64,000 nucleotides of DNA from Trogon surrucura (Eukaryota; Chordata; Aves; Trogoniformes; Trogonidae): contig CM036617.1 of assembly GCA_020746105.1 (NCBI GenBank), positions 149,855,578 to 149,919,577 on the forward strand, written 5' to 3'. The notes under the pieces are model-generated. The model searched no databases. It was not told where the DNA came from and was given only the letters and a program-made list of their open reading frames with translations. Each line of letters opens with the position of its first letter. Within the stretch, counting starts at the first letter, position 1. This document shows positions 51,713-63,004 of the stretch, piece after piece. The translations under genes were made by a program, and so were the position numbers.

Positions 51713-52058
51713 TGAGCAGAATGCAGTTCTGAAATAATGAATCTACTAGCTCCAGTCTGATATTCAAAAGGTGTTGATGACTTTGGTATTATTCTTAACA
51801 TGCCCCGAGAAAAGTAATTTTTACATTAAAGCTGTAAACACCACATAGGACACAAGTTAAATCACTTTTTAAATTGAATTGTTTGCAGAATGGCAAAGTT
51901 GAAGTTCAGCCAGCATAGCAGTGACACTTGCAAACTGACAGTCAAACCCCCCTACGTTAAAATGGAAAGATTTTGCATGACTGTGTTTTAAAATGACAGG
52001 AGACAGGAATGGGAGCTTCTAAGCAAGTTAGACTAAAATTTTAAGAGTGAAATGCCTA

Positions 52059-52232
52059 AAAATAGGCCCCTGAATGCATAGTTAGGCACTTACATAGAGG
52101 CTTCTTGATTTTCAGTTGTTCTGATCACCCAGAGCTCCCATTAACTTCAGGAGCAACTGTGGATACTCCGCTGTTCTGGAAATCAAGCCACCTTTATTCG
52201 AGGGTCTAAATATGGATGTCTGTGCCCAAGTT
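52059..52232. repeat. Ancient hairpin (MITE-like) repeat
   Basis: An imperfect inverted repeat is directly visible. The arm starting CTTGATTTTCAG (about 52102) pairs with the arm ending CTGGAAATCAAG (about 52187), with AGCTCCCATTAACTTC at the centre. The symmetry extends outward from GGCACTTACATAGAGGC to GGTCTAAATATGGATGTC. From memory it belongs to a very common old repeat of turtles, crocodiles and birds built around 'CCATTGACTTCAATGGG'. I cannot give its database name with certainty. It is strongly diverged and has no coding capacity. Confidence 0.7.
52193..52198 (-). promoter_or_regulatory. Possible distal poly(A) signal of DERA (AATAAA)
   Basis: TTTATT on the plus strand reads AATAAA on the minus strand, about 610 bases past the DERA stop. 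It is the first canonical hexamer I see downstream of the stop, and it lies inside the ancient hairpin repeat 52059-52232. If used, the repeat supplies the mRNA 3' end. Confidence 0.35.
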
Positions 52233-52706
52233 TGGGGGCGAAAAAAAAAGAAGGGTTTTTTTTTCCACAGAGACATTTTATAAAAGAAAGTAATAGACAA
52301 GTTTCATTTTCTCAGGTTACAATGCTTGAAATTGAATCAACATAACAATTAACTGTGCAACATATCTGTGGCAAAAAAATTTTGTCTGAGGTGAATGGAA
52401 AGCTACTTCAAAAATCTGTAGCTCTTAATTAGTAATTTGAAACATTCCATAGATATTTCATATTCTATGACTGCAAAGTGTTACCAGGCCACCTAAATCT
52501 TTTTCACAGTATTTCAGTGTTGCCATTAATAAGCTTTTCAGGCTGGTCCGAGGAAGAATTTGCAAGATTAACTTTGCAAATCTGTAAGTATTAACTATTT
52601 AACTATTTCAGAATTACCATTTTTTTCTGCTTCTGGATCAAGTACAACCAGCAGACTTGAGCATATTTTTAAATACTGTAAAATATGAAGAAGGGAGAAT
52701 TAGGCC

Positions 52707-52712
52707 TTTAAT
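52707..52712 (-). promoter_or_regulatory. Possible proximal poly(A) signal of DERA (ATTAAA)
   Basis: TTTAAT on the plus strand reads ATTAAA on the minus strand, 92 bases past the DERA stop codon. It is the first recognised variant hexamer downstream. The following minus-strand sequence is not clearly GT-rich, so use of this site is uncertain. Confidence 0.3.
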
Positions 52713-52803
52713 TCTATCATATGCAGTTGGTTGTCAGAAGACTTGTGAATGCTGTTTGCTTGAAGACTTCCTTTGTAAAAGTAATCCTGGGTTGATTTTG
52801 TGT

Positions 52804-52860
52804 CTAAGCCATTGCCAGGTCATGCTGAAGTGCATAAGAGCCAGTCACATGATAGAAAAT
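52804..52860 (-). CDS. DERA: DERA, last coding exon with stop codon
   Basis: Only 57 bases are coding: 18 codons and a TAG at 52804-52806. On the minus strand the acceptor is a strong pyrimidine tract ending TTCTTGCAG. Phase 0 joins it to the GDIEKQ end of the previous exon. The peptide is IFYHVTGSYALQHDLAMA. It has the same length as the human C-terminal tail and shares the pattern (I/F)YHHVTGxYAxxHDLxM, with substitutions. This confirms that DERA ends here and that everything at lower coordinates is 3' UTR or intergenic. The antisense open frame across it, plus strand 52657-52929, is a shadow. Confidence 0.93.
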   Translation of the reverse strand: MFYHVTGSYALQHDLAMA

Positions 52861-54600
52861 CTGCAAGAAAAAAGAAAATTTATGATGGAATTATATATGG
52901 CTATAAATCTGAAAGTGTCAAGGAAGTAACAAATTAAAGGCATGCCAGATGAAGATGATGGATATTTGTTTGTCTGTGTGTGTATGTGCATAAAATATGA
53001 TGTAATATACCTTTATATACTTGTTTATAGGATCTGAACTAAGGGCTCTTGCTTGGAAAAAAAGAAAAAATGAAAGACTCCTGTTGCTTTTAACTAAGTT
53101 TTCAAAAAGAGCCAGGTAGAAGACAATGCTTTATCTTCACTTTAATTCAATTTTGACAATTTCATTATTACTTTGTGATATTTCAAGTATCCAAAATTGC
53201 TTATGCTTTTACTGGGCTCATTTCAAACTATTCTTTTAACTGTACTGCCTTGGGGGTAGGGGAGTATTCCTCCCATTTTCTATGTTTTTCTGGGTCTTTT
53301 TAAACACCCGTTTGTTTTATTGAATATAGTGATTGGGACATTTTATGTTACACGTTTTTAGATGGCACAGTACAGCAGAGTTTCGGTCATGACTGGGGCA
53401 CTTGTGCAATCCCTGGCAGATAAAAGGATGCCACCCGTAAGAGATCAGAACAAACTGTGTGACACAGTCACTGGCTGTGTTGTAAGACTCAGCAATGATG
53501 GCAGTGAAAACAAGAAAGCTCAAGCTGCTTTGTCATAACCAGGGACATGATTTTAGGTCAAGAGTGAAGCAGAGGCAGTCTGGCAATGAAACAAGCCAAA
53601 ATTATTCTCCCTGCAGGAGTGAGCTAGGGGTTTTCAACAGTCATGAATATTCACCTGACATCTCTCAGCTGTTCTGTATTTCTTAAGACATGCCAGAATT
53701 TCAGTTGCTAGAAAAGGGAACAGACTGACGTTTTTTCCCCCACAAATCCCCATGTGCTCCCACCAGCAGCAACGGCACAAGGACTCTCAAACTTTCTTCT
53801 TGGCTAAAGCTAGTGTCACCTCATCTCCTGGGTTTAATGAACACCAGAGCGAAGTTCAGCAGCCCTAATGGTTTAGTAGTTCCTACGACACTACACTGTT
53901 CTCAATCATGCTGTATCCTTCGGTGCTGGTACTCTGCACCAGTGAGATAGGTCATGGGTGGACAGGTCAGAACTCTTCTTCCCACTGGCGAATACACATT
54001 GCCCCTGCACATTCTGCACTATTTTTCTGCCAGGAAACACAGTGACCAGCCTACACAAAAACAAAAGCAATCAGAAAAATGAGGCTTTGTAGGAGGCAAT
54101 TGCTTTTCTTTGCCAGGAAATAATCAATATGTAAAAACTTCTCTATCAGCATTTCCATATGTAAGATAAGACACGACTTTCTACGTAGCACAGAAATAAA
54201 CTGTGAACACTTGTAGCACTTTGCAGTGATGCAAAGGGTCTGTGAGATATTTGGAGGGTCAGCTGAACTGGCAACAGCCAGGAGAGCAGGGTAGTGCACT
54301 ACCATGCATTTGCAAAAGATTCCGTATATGCACAAACTGAGCCTCTTTGCTCACTGTTGAAAACCTGGCCCAGGAAATTGCCAGCTGTTGGAATATCAGA
54401 CTCTCAGATGTCTGTAGTAACAAGCCAGATTTGAAGAAATACTGGCCCAGATGTGAACCTTTTGTTAATAATGAATCAGATATACATTCTAGTATTTTTG
54501 AAACAGCACTAAAAAACATATTATGAAAAAAAAAGTAAGCTAGCACATTTAGAAAGATTATCTTTTCTCTCCATCAAGCTGAAAACAGTTAGCAACTAAC
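52861..54600 (-). other. DERA: DERA last intron
   Basis: A 1740-base intron bounded by GTTAGT (minus strand, at 54600) and TTCTTGCAG (at 52861). I see no repeat family, hairpin RNA or extra exon in it. Open frames on either strand are short and lack splice context. Confidence 0.85.
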
Positions 54601-54750
54601 CTGTTTCTCAATGTCTCCCAGCAAACTGCTGGCACCCAGGCGAAAGAGCTCTGGTGTTAGCCATTCCACTCCCAGTTCCTCCTTCACCAGCATAAGCCAA
54701 GTAATAGCTTCTTTTGCCATCCGAATGCCCCCAGCAGGTTTAAATCCAAC
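54601..54750 (-). CDS. DERA: DERA, deoxyribose-phosphate aldolase, second-last coding exon
   Basis: This 150-base, 50-codon exon is in phase 0 at both ends. The acceptor is preceded on the minus strand by a T-run and CTATATAAAG, and the donor is CAG before GTTAGT. The product starts VGFKPAGGIR and ends SSLLGDIEKQ. The lysine of GFKPAGG, codon 54739-54741, corresponds to the second active-site lysine (Lys201 in E. coli DeoC), which tunes the pKa of the Schiff-base lysine. GGIR and RLGASSLL belong to the last strands of the TIM barrel and bind the substrate phosphate. An in-frame run continues into the intron on both sides, so an ATG-based ORF here overstates the coding part; the splice sites set the true limits. 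Confidence 0.97.
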
Positions 54751-56132
54751 CTTTATATAGAAAAAAAAAAGAAGCGCAATACACATTTTCATTCATCAGC
54801 AACCCTAGAAGAGCAATCAGCATTTGTACACCTGCAGTCTCTAAGTGCCTGTGGTGTATGTAACCACTCTACTCGGAAAGTATCTGACTGCAAACAGCGT
54901 AAGCTCTGGACTAGAGCTGAGAGCTATCAAGCCTCGGCCAACACTGTGAAAGACAACATTTTCATCCCAACTGAGGCAACTGAGGGAGTAACACTTCTGA
55001 CCCCAGTGCATTTTCTCAAGAGCTGGATTTGAGGTCTAATGGGAGTGCTTTGTCCGTGGCACACATTAGGTCAAAGGCTTTTGGCAGGACTTGGGATGTC
55101 TGCGTATCGCTGCCTATGTCACAACCTAGTTCCAAATACATAACAACAAATATAAATGCGATAACGTAACTAAAGATGCTGAAATAGAGCACGTGAGGTA
55201 AAGGGGGACATGTGGAGAGCAGCAAGAGATGGTTGTACTTTATAAAAAGCCTGTGCACCACAGTTATACATGACTGGGTTGTTCGTTCAAACCCATCAGA
55301 GGCTTAATTTTCATGAAAATTTTCCAAATGGGAATTAAATTAAGTCTGTCTTTACCAAAAATCAAAAGTCGTGTGCTTCACAGGAACTACAAAACTTGAC
55401 TCTCAGAATATGCTGGATATGTTTTCAGTCACTTGATGTGAGATAAGCGTCATATTTGTTCAGGTGAACTGTCACGTATGTAAAGACACACATGCCAAGA
55501 AAAACCTGTCTCTAAGGTGAAGCATGTCTTGAATCCCGTGATCAACCTGCTGTGCCGAGCCAGCTCTGAGGTGACTTCACATGCACCCGTAATGCCAGTC
55601 TTTTGGTTACGTGCCATTTAAACACACCTCATTTTGAGATAGAGTTTGTAACATGCAGCTGTCAAATCCCTCATCGAAAATTTTGTCACCTGCATTAGCC
55701 AAAATGTTGGCCTGAAGCACAAGAAGAATTAGGAAAAGGTATTTCTGCATTAAAAAAACTTTGAACAATCTGTACAGTAACACACAGTGATTCTTTCTAC
55801 ACTTCCCTCTGCCATGAACCTTTACCTTGCATGCTCCTTTCCCTCAGCCTCCTCCTGCAAGAATTATTGTTCCAATTTCTGTTTATAACTTCCTGAAACT
55901 GCACTGCATTGAACATTTCTTTCTACCTTATGGATATCATAGTGGAATCAAAAAGTATCTGTTTTTAAATGTGTTTAGTAATTTTTTACAGCAATTTCAG
56001 GACAAACAAACACAGAATAAATCCATCTCTCACACTGAAGCACTGTGATAACAGCATATTTTCAATAAGATTATAAAGAACACTACCAGAAAAAGCTCGT
56101 TAAGTCCAAAACACAAAAACTGTGTTTTTGAG

Positions 56133-56168
56133 GATCGATGGATGGATGGATGGACGGACGGACGAACG
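56133..56168 (+). repeat. GATG/GGAC microsatellite in a DERA intron
   Basis: GATG units change into GGAC units and end in GAACG, so it is a compound four-base repeat that has mutated midway. Confidence 0.95.
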
Positions 56169-58004
56169 TGTGGGTGCATGCATACATCTGTTAACATTAG
56201 ATTTCCAAAAGAAATTTAAACCACAACGACTGGAAAAGCATCTTCTAGAGAATGAATTAAAATAGGGGGTATGTCTTCTTCCTCAGGAGGAGAAATTCTA
56301 GTGAAATTCAAATTTTGACTTCTTCCTAGAAATACTACAGCTCTTTGAGATAATCTGTGGCAAAACCAAGTAAAATAGAGTTTATAAGAGAATTAAAAAT
56401 ACCATGCAGAATTCCTTCCCCTTTAGCAAATTCTGAAAGTTATTTTCTTTGCAAAAAAAGCTGACAAAGACAAGCCTGTCCTTTCCTCCGTTTACCAGCT
56501 TTCCAAATGGCACATCTGACTGCCATAAAAACGCAAAAAGGAAGGGGGGTTGGAATTTAATTCAAGAGCAGTACAAAGTCCAGCTACCACTTTCCTGCTG
56601 TTTCACAGCATTTCATTATTTTGCTTAATAAGTTCATCTTCTCAAGAATTTTCTCTTCACCTTATATTATTAAAAGTAATAAGTTTTTCTGGATTGGGGG
56701 TTTTCCCAACAGAAAAACCAATTTATGTATGCCCTTCAATAATGACAGGAAAAGATTACTTCCCATTATATTGCACACTTTTCATATCACCACCACAGCT
56801 TATCATTCAATAAATGTTACTCTGCAACTTGTTCCTTTCCTCGAAGAAGTTTAATTTCTGTATTAACCTGTTTTTACCAGCCAACGCCTTGCTAGAAAGC
56901 ATCCCTACAGCAGCCAAAATTAGTTTGTTAAAGAAACCATTTAGAAATCTCTTGTCACTGATAATATTGTCTTCAGTTAATAAAAGCACATAAAGTCAGT
57001 TTACATCTAATTCACTGACACACACATGCACACAGACATAGGCACTCATTCTTAATAACACATTTTATACCAGGAATGCATCCTTTCAAAGCAAAGGTGA
57101 ATTCAACATTTATATCCAATTATAGGTACAAAGCTGTGCTAATGCAGCAGAGCCCAACCTCTGACGCACAGCTTGTGTTGACAGTGCCAGTACCAAAGTG
57201 AGTCACCCGGCCCCAGGGATCTGCCTCAGGTTGGCAGGAGCGACGATGCTCCCGCAGGAGCAAGGCTATCAGAGCTGCTCGAGTTGTTTTGTGGCAGAGA
57301 GAGACACGGGACAGGGGGCTGGAGAAGGGGGAGTGAGGATAGCCCAGGGATCCATGCTGGCCTCATCTAGACGATTAGAGAGAGCAGATGGACACACGCT
57401 GTCACGTGCTCCCCAAGCTCCAACAGCCCTTGAAGCCATCTCAGCCCTCATCTCATATCCTAACACAACACTTTGAAAGGGCACCTGCAGAAGGCACAGA
57501 AGAGCGAGATGGAGAGGATGGAAGGTTGACCCAAAAATGGGGAGAGGATCGGAGCTAGAGATACAGTTTCCTACCCTGAGGCTGCAGGTGAGGACAAAGC
57601 CCACTGCAGAGCACCAGCACCAGATCTAACTGGCAGCCCCCACTTGTCTGTGGATAAAGGAGGGGAGAGGTGGCTTAACCCTTCCTGGATAACATTCTCC
57701 TGTCTCACTACTTCAGCACAAGAAGGATGCACAGATAGTTCACCACTGGCTCTGCCATATGCTCCTTGCATCTGCTGCCCCACTTGACAGTGACCCGAGA
57801 GATAAACGTTGTGTAGCAGGATGTAATGTTCTTTTGGCTCTGGTCTTTCACTCCCTCCATCCCAGACAACAGGATCCAACTGGATCTTGTCCCCTTGGAA
57901 AGGCCCTCTGGCAAGGGAGGAAAAAGCAGAATTTATCCCTTGGGTTGCCAGAATGAAGTCAGAAAATACAGTTGTGTCCACTGGACAGACTCTTGACAGC
58001 TATA

Positions 58005-58068
58005 CATTTGTGTAGCTCCACTGAGATTTATGGGAGTAGATCAATTGCTGTCAGCCTGAGATTTGCCT
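58005..58068. repeat. Ancient sauropsid-type repeat fragment in a DERA intron
   Basis: TTGTGTAGCTCCACTGAGAT, TTATGGGAGTAGATCAATTG and CCTGAGATTTGCC match the old repeat pattern GCTCCACTGAAGTCAATGGGAGT...GCTGAGGATCTGGCC with many changes. Confidence 0.4.
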
Positions 58069-58416
58069 TGTTATCAATGGAGAAGACCACTTAAGCATCT
58101 TAAATGGTGAAACAAAAATCAAACCCAAATGCAGCAGGAGATGCAGGGAGATCGCATGAGCTTTCAGGGAATGAAGTGACAGTTATCGAAGGGAGGAAAG
58201 CCAAAAGTGCTGTCTTTTCTTTCTTTTTTTTAAGCACACAGATATTAGAAAATTCAAATGAGGAATACAAGAGAGAAGTCCCATTACCTATTGCTCATAT
58301 AGCCACAGAAGCTCATGTATGTAGATTTATATGTTCTGCATTTTTAAACTATTACCTTCTTATTTCCTTCTGAGTAAGCCCGTCTACTTAATCCTTGTAA
58401 AGGTAGCAAGAATTAC

Positions 58417-58529
58417 CTTGTTGCCAGTTTGCCAGTAGAATTCTTTAATGGCTCGCATCATGACTACTCCAACCGGAAAGGTCGCATTCTCCACTTCCTT
58501 TCCCGTAGACGTCTTTATAAAATCAGAAC
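58417..58529 (-). CDS. DERA: DERA, deoxyribose-phosphate aldolase, third-last coding exon (partial gene)
   Basis: DERA cleaves 2-deoxyribose-5-phosphate to glyceraldehyde-3-phosphate and acetaldehyde, a cytosolic step in deoxynucleoside breakdown. On the minus strand this 113-base exon follows a CTTCCTTTCAG acceptor and ends at AACAAG before GTAATT. It starts with two bases that complete a glycine codon and then encodes 37 residues beginning SDFIKTSTGKE and ending FYWQTGNK. The lysine in FIKTSTGK, codon 58513-58515, matches the Schiff-base lysine of the family (Lys167 in E. coli DeoC). The STGK phosphate-binding stretch and NATFPV follow the vertebrate DERA sequence closely. The next exon is in phase 0. 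It is neither frameshifted nor broken. Identification rests on recognising the family motifs and a close match to human DERA from memory. Confidence 0.96.
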
Positions 58530-59734
58530 CTGAAAGGAAGTAAAAAGCTTTATGGCAGTTTTAGAACAAGAGCCACTCTGCACATACATAGTTTACATCC
58601 TCCAAAGATGTCCTCATGCTTCACAGCAATTACAAACCATTCCTTCGCATGTACATCCCTGCGGTATCGGTGCCAACCTTGCTTTGGTCAAGGCTAGAGC
58701 AGGAGGATCATACCCATCCAGTTTCAGAGCATGCCAGATATTCCAAAAGCAAAATGAACATCATGGCTCTTAACTGTTTGCTCCAGCTACCAAACTAACA
58801 ATCTCTCCAGGAAAGTCCAACATAATACTTCTTCCTGTGTATATATACATTAATAGGAATATGTCTGACCAACTACAACAATGGAAATTTTTTCCTTCAA
58901 ACAAATTTTGCATATAAATCAACATTTTAGTATTTCCACAAGGATCTTTCTGAACAGAAACACTTTTCATCATTTTTTTTAATTTTTACTTTGCATCTAG
59001 TCTCACATTTGACAGTCCAGTATTGTATCTCTCACAGCTGTTTCAAGCGAAAGAAATCCCACATGTATTTACAAAACCAGCTGTGTAATACTGTAAACAG
59101 GGGGAAAACTCCCTTCTTATGCATTTTGCAACTATAACATTGCAAATTACTACACTTAAATGGATAGTTTGATATAATGCAGTAACAAGGTCAAAACACC
59201 TGTTATTTAAAGAAGGAGAGTTAGCTTTGCCACATTTTTCTGGTTTCTTACTTGTGAACAATATTCTCCACTGCCTATCCTGAATAGTTGTGTAGTGTTC
59301 TTGTGCATTCTTGCTGTTCTGGGTTGGTTTAAAACAAATCCTGCAGCACACTACACAAAGAAGCTAAGAAACTAATAAAAAAAATTTGCCTTGCAGCGTA
59401 TGACCCTGCATCGAAACAGAACAATGACAAAATTTCTTTAATCGCATTAGGGCGCACTTCATCCTTGCGAACCTACTTCTTAGAAAAGGTGTACCGTGAG
59501 ATCATTAATTACCAAAAGTAATCGGGGGAAGAAGAGGGATAATTCAAACGTCGTGTAGCAGCGCATCATCCACTTAAGTCAATTGGAACCACATCTGCTT
59601 CCACTTCAAATTTGGCTTAGGGTCCATTTTGTTTCTTAATTGAATGATGATGCCTCTACAACATCCCCTAGAGTTAGAGAGGAAAGTTTCACTACTGGCT
59701 CGAACTGAAGAGCTGCCTGGACTACATTTTGGCA

Positions 59735-60000
59735 ACCCGTCCCCCTGACGACACAGCTGACCGGCACACAGCCAGGGCTCAGCCCGAGGGGAAGTTAAGA
59801 TGAAGCCAGGAGTGTTTCTGCGTCCTGTGATTTAAACGTGCCCGAACAGTATCACTAACGCTGACCACGTTCTTCTCTGTAGGCATCCTGCCTGAGCGCT
59901 AACTCGGCCCGTTCGTACCCTCCTACGACAATTCCCATTCTGAAGAGAAACAATTATTTGCGAAAAAAGTTCTGACTCCGGAGAAAGTGCAACGTGCCAA
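59735..60000. other. CpG-rich patch in DERA intron 6
   Basis: About seventeen CpGs in 260 bases (ACCCGTCC, GACGACAC, GACCGGCAC, GAGCGCTAAC, TCGGCCCGTTCG, CTCCGGAG). It holds no exon in frame with DERA. It could be an intronic enhancer or an alternative start, or simply sequence that is unmethylated in the germ line. Confidence 0.4.
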
Positions 60001-62094
60001 AGAGGCAATTAGTAGTTGATTGAGCTTTGCACAGAAAAGAGCACGCAGGAGAGACAATTGAGTTACATATTTCAGAGCTGCTCCCTTCCAGAGAGACACT
60101 GTGGACATCTGATGGTCACATTAAAACAAGTAACAGTGGAAGCGAAGCTTCAGCAATGCCAAATGATATTTTTAATTTCCTTTTTGAAATGCAGCACTTA
60201 AAAGTCCTTCAGTACAATACTTTTCATTTTTTTCTAGTATAAGGTAAGTCAAAGCTTTTGTAAGTCTTATAATTACAAGTCTCTATGGTACAGTTTCATT
60301 AAAAACTTTCATTAAACAACAGCTGCCCTTGTATATGGTCTTCTAATCAATTTGGTCAAACAGAATGACTTCTAATCAGCTGTTGATAAAAATAGAAGAT
60401 GAAATTTTAATTCTAATAGATTAACCACAAACTCAAGATAGTCTTCAAAATCCATCTAGCTCTATTCTCCAGTGGATTTAACGACTATTCAGCAACTCAT
60501 TACTAAATAGAACAAGATGAACATTTTCCAGTTCATTAAAGAAATGTACTATGTATTTTTGCATTGTCCTCATGATTCGTTACAGGGAGTCTTAATTACA
60601 AGATAATGGATAATGGTTATTAAATGCAGACTCCAGTAATGAAGCTCTATTCATTTGCGAGCCTCAGAGACTGCAAAGAGGGGAAAATAAAATTACTAGC
60701 TTCAAAAGATTAACGGATCAAATTATTATTCAATTTTGAAAATCTCATTCAGACTTCATAGAAACAAGAAGAGATTAAAAACTAGTATTAGTACAAAAGT
60801 AGTGCATTTATATATTTATTTTTAAATAATATCTTAAGGTTATTACCAGAATAATCAGCTTTAGATGTGATTATTAGACAAACATACAGCCAATTTAGTA
60901 GCATCCTCTAACAATGAAAACAATACATTTTTATTTCCTGAACAAATTCTATTTATGACACAAGAGCTTGCTAGCAGGATTGCATGCAGCCTCTAGCAGA
61001 AGACAGAAGATGCTCCCTAGAACAGAGCGCCACAATGGAAGGTGCTATTAACGTTAAGATTTCAGGAATGAAAAGGGGAATTTAAAACTCAACCACTGCC
61101 ATAAAAAGCACCTCATTAAGTAGACTTTATGCCAACCTTGTAATAATAGAGGAGTTTCACCGAGTCTATTTCTTATTCAAGTTTTCAAAAACAAGTTTAA
61201 AGAATGAAGTTCAGCAGGAGTTTCATCTGGAAATTTAGGTGATGATTTAGAAATTGGGTTTTATCATCCATCTTCTCACCTTCCTATCAACTTATACACT
61301 CAAAAAATCAAGGCTAACATTAAAATACATGCTGGATGGCTCCCCCCTTCCTTAGAGTAGGTTACATGATTCAATGAAACACTAAATCAAAGACTGAAAA
61401 AAAATTAGTTCCTCGGGGTAAATTTCAAGGCCCAGTAAGCCTAGAAAAGTCGACACTTTCTACTCTTTTCCAGTGTGTAACCACAACAGTACACTGCCTT
61501 TCAAGACAGTGAGCCTCCTAAGACTCAATGAATCAGTAAAGAGCAGACACAACAAAGTCTTTTTGAAACACAGCAGCATCACACGCTTGGTTCAGGTGGG
61601 CTTGCTGCCAACCTAGTAACCCACCTGTGTGGGCTACCACAGCCTGGAAAGCACAAACTGCACCGGTTTACTTCAACCAGAGATGGGAATCTGAATAAAC
61701 TGTAAGAAACAGGAATAGTGTCGCAGCCCCTGCTTGAGAGTCTCTCTCTAGTCGAGAGCAATCAAGCTCCCCATACCGTTGGGAGTCAGATCACTTGGGC
61801 TGCAGTCACATATCTTGTGAAATCAGTAGAGTATTTTAGAAATCAAAATACTCTTCCCTTGTGCTCTCACCCCCCATACACACATGACCCTCAGCCACTG
61901 CACTCAGCCACTACACTCCACCAAAGCCCACGCAAAATAAGTCAGCTGAACGTGAACAGGCTAAAAAGAAAATCAGTGTCTTCAAAGCATGTTGCCTGGG
62001 CCCATACCTGGAGATCAAGACAAAGTTCATTACATTAATTCTATTCTAGACACACACAGAGCCTTATTTATAGTAGCACCTGAGCAGTGGTGTA

Positions 62095-62190
62095 GAGCTG
62101 AGGTACGCCGAAGCTGAATGACTTGCCTAAGGCTTCTCAGCAAGCATTTGGCAGGGCAGGGACTGAATGTCCTGGTTTCCCAAAAGCCAG
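62095..62190 (-). repeat. MIR-like SINE remnant, antisense, in DERA intron 6
   Basis: GAAGCTGAATGACTTGCCTA, AGGCTTCTCAGCAAGCATTT, GGCAGGGCAGGGACTGAATG and TCCTGGTTTCCC track antisense MIR (GAGGTTAAGTGACTTGCCCA, AGGTCACACAGCAAGT, GGCAGAGCTGGGACTAGAAC, CCAGGTCTCC). It lies antisense in the window and therefore has the same orientation as the DERA transcript. Confidence 0.65.
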
Positions 62191-62951
62191 AAGAGCTGCC
62201 ACGACTGGCCCGCCCTACTGTTATCCCCTACATCATCCTGAAACACTACAAAACTTCCCAGTCCACGCAACACTGAAGCAGAGCATGAGAGTGGAGAATC
62301 TTACTTATACGACAGCATCCAGGAAGCACGCTCTGGATCCATAATTAAGCAATAAGGAATAATAAGCAGTATAGTGATCACGGACTAATCACAACCTTTT
62401 GGTTGTGAAGTGCTTCAGATGCCCTTGGGGAATGATTATCTCTTGATAACTACAGACTCTGTGTTGTTGCCTTACTATGGCAGTTTTAAACATTCGTTTA
62501 GAGAGAGATGCTTGCAGAGGGACAATTATGCCGCGCTACTTTGTAAGTACTTGCAATGAGCGTAAATATATCTTCGTTGCTGCAACAGAGATAAAACAAT
62601 ACGCGGCGGCATAGGGTGAACACATACGCTTCCAGGACTTCTAAGACTCGTGGCAAAAAAGGCATGCTGCTAAGAGGACCTGCAAAAGCCCCTGCTGCTT
62701 TTGCTGACAAGGCAGCAAACAAAAACCAGCGTATTATCAAATGTGCATAAAGCCCCATTAGCAAGTCATCTTTCTATTTCATGAGTACCTAAAATAAGGG
62801 TCTTGAGATTCGTGTACCATTTGCCTGACTAGGGGCAAACAGGTTATCAACCTCTGAGGCAGGGCAAGACATAAAAGGCTAATAATGTGGTAGCTGATTC
62901 TCGTCAGTTGAGTCATCGTAATTGTCCACTTACATGTCCTTATCCTATTTC

Positions 62952-63004
62952 AGTGGCAAGATAAAACGCATGCACTAGTGGTAAGATAAAACGCATGCAC
63001 TAGT
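62952..63004 (+). repeat. 25-base tandem duplication in DERA intron 6
   Basis: AGTGGCAAGATAAAACGCAT plus GCACT is repeated once with a single C/T difference (62952-62976 and 62977-63001), followed by the first three bases of a third unit. Each copy carries the palindromic GCATGC. Confidence 0.95.

Larger units (their letters stand above)
43883..52058. other. Intergenic DNA downstream of DERA
   Basis: It contains a hairpin, two old repeat fragments and the GC-rich segment at 49745-50490. No splice-bounded exon is recognised on either strand. Confidence 0.5.
54751..58416 (-). other. DERA: DERA intron between the third-last and second-last exons
   Basis: A 3666-base intron with donor GTAATT at 58416 and acceptor ending TATATAAAG at 54751. 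It contains a GATG/GGAC microsatellite (56133-56168) and an old sauropsid-type repeat (58005-58068). Open frames in 57198-57981 on both strands overlap one another and have no family features. Confidence 0.85.

Noticed and set aside
52657-52929. 90-codon plus-strand open frame
   Set aside because: It is antisense to the last DERA coding exon and has no support of its own.
56107-56130. Short dyad with ACACAAAAAC and GTGTTTTTG considered as a functional hairpin
   Set aside because: Low-complexity A/T-rich arms are expected by chance in this composition.
59555-59630. Possible further copy of the old CACTTAAGTCAATGGGA repeat
   Set aside because: Only about 15 bases match well (CCACTTAAGTCAATTGGAAC). 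The rest does not follow the pattern.
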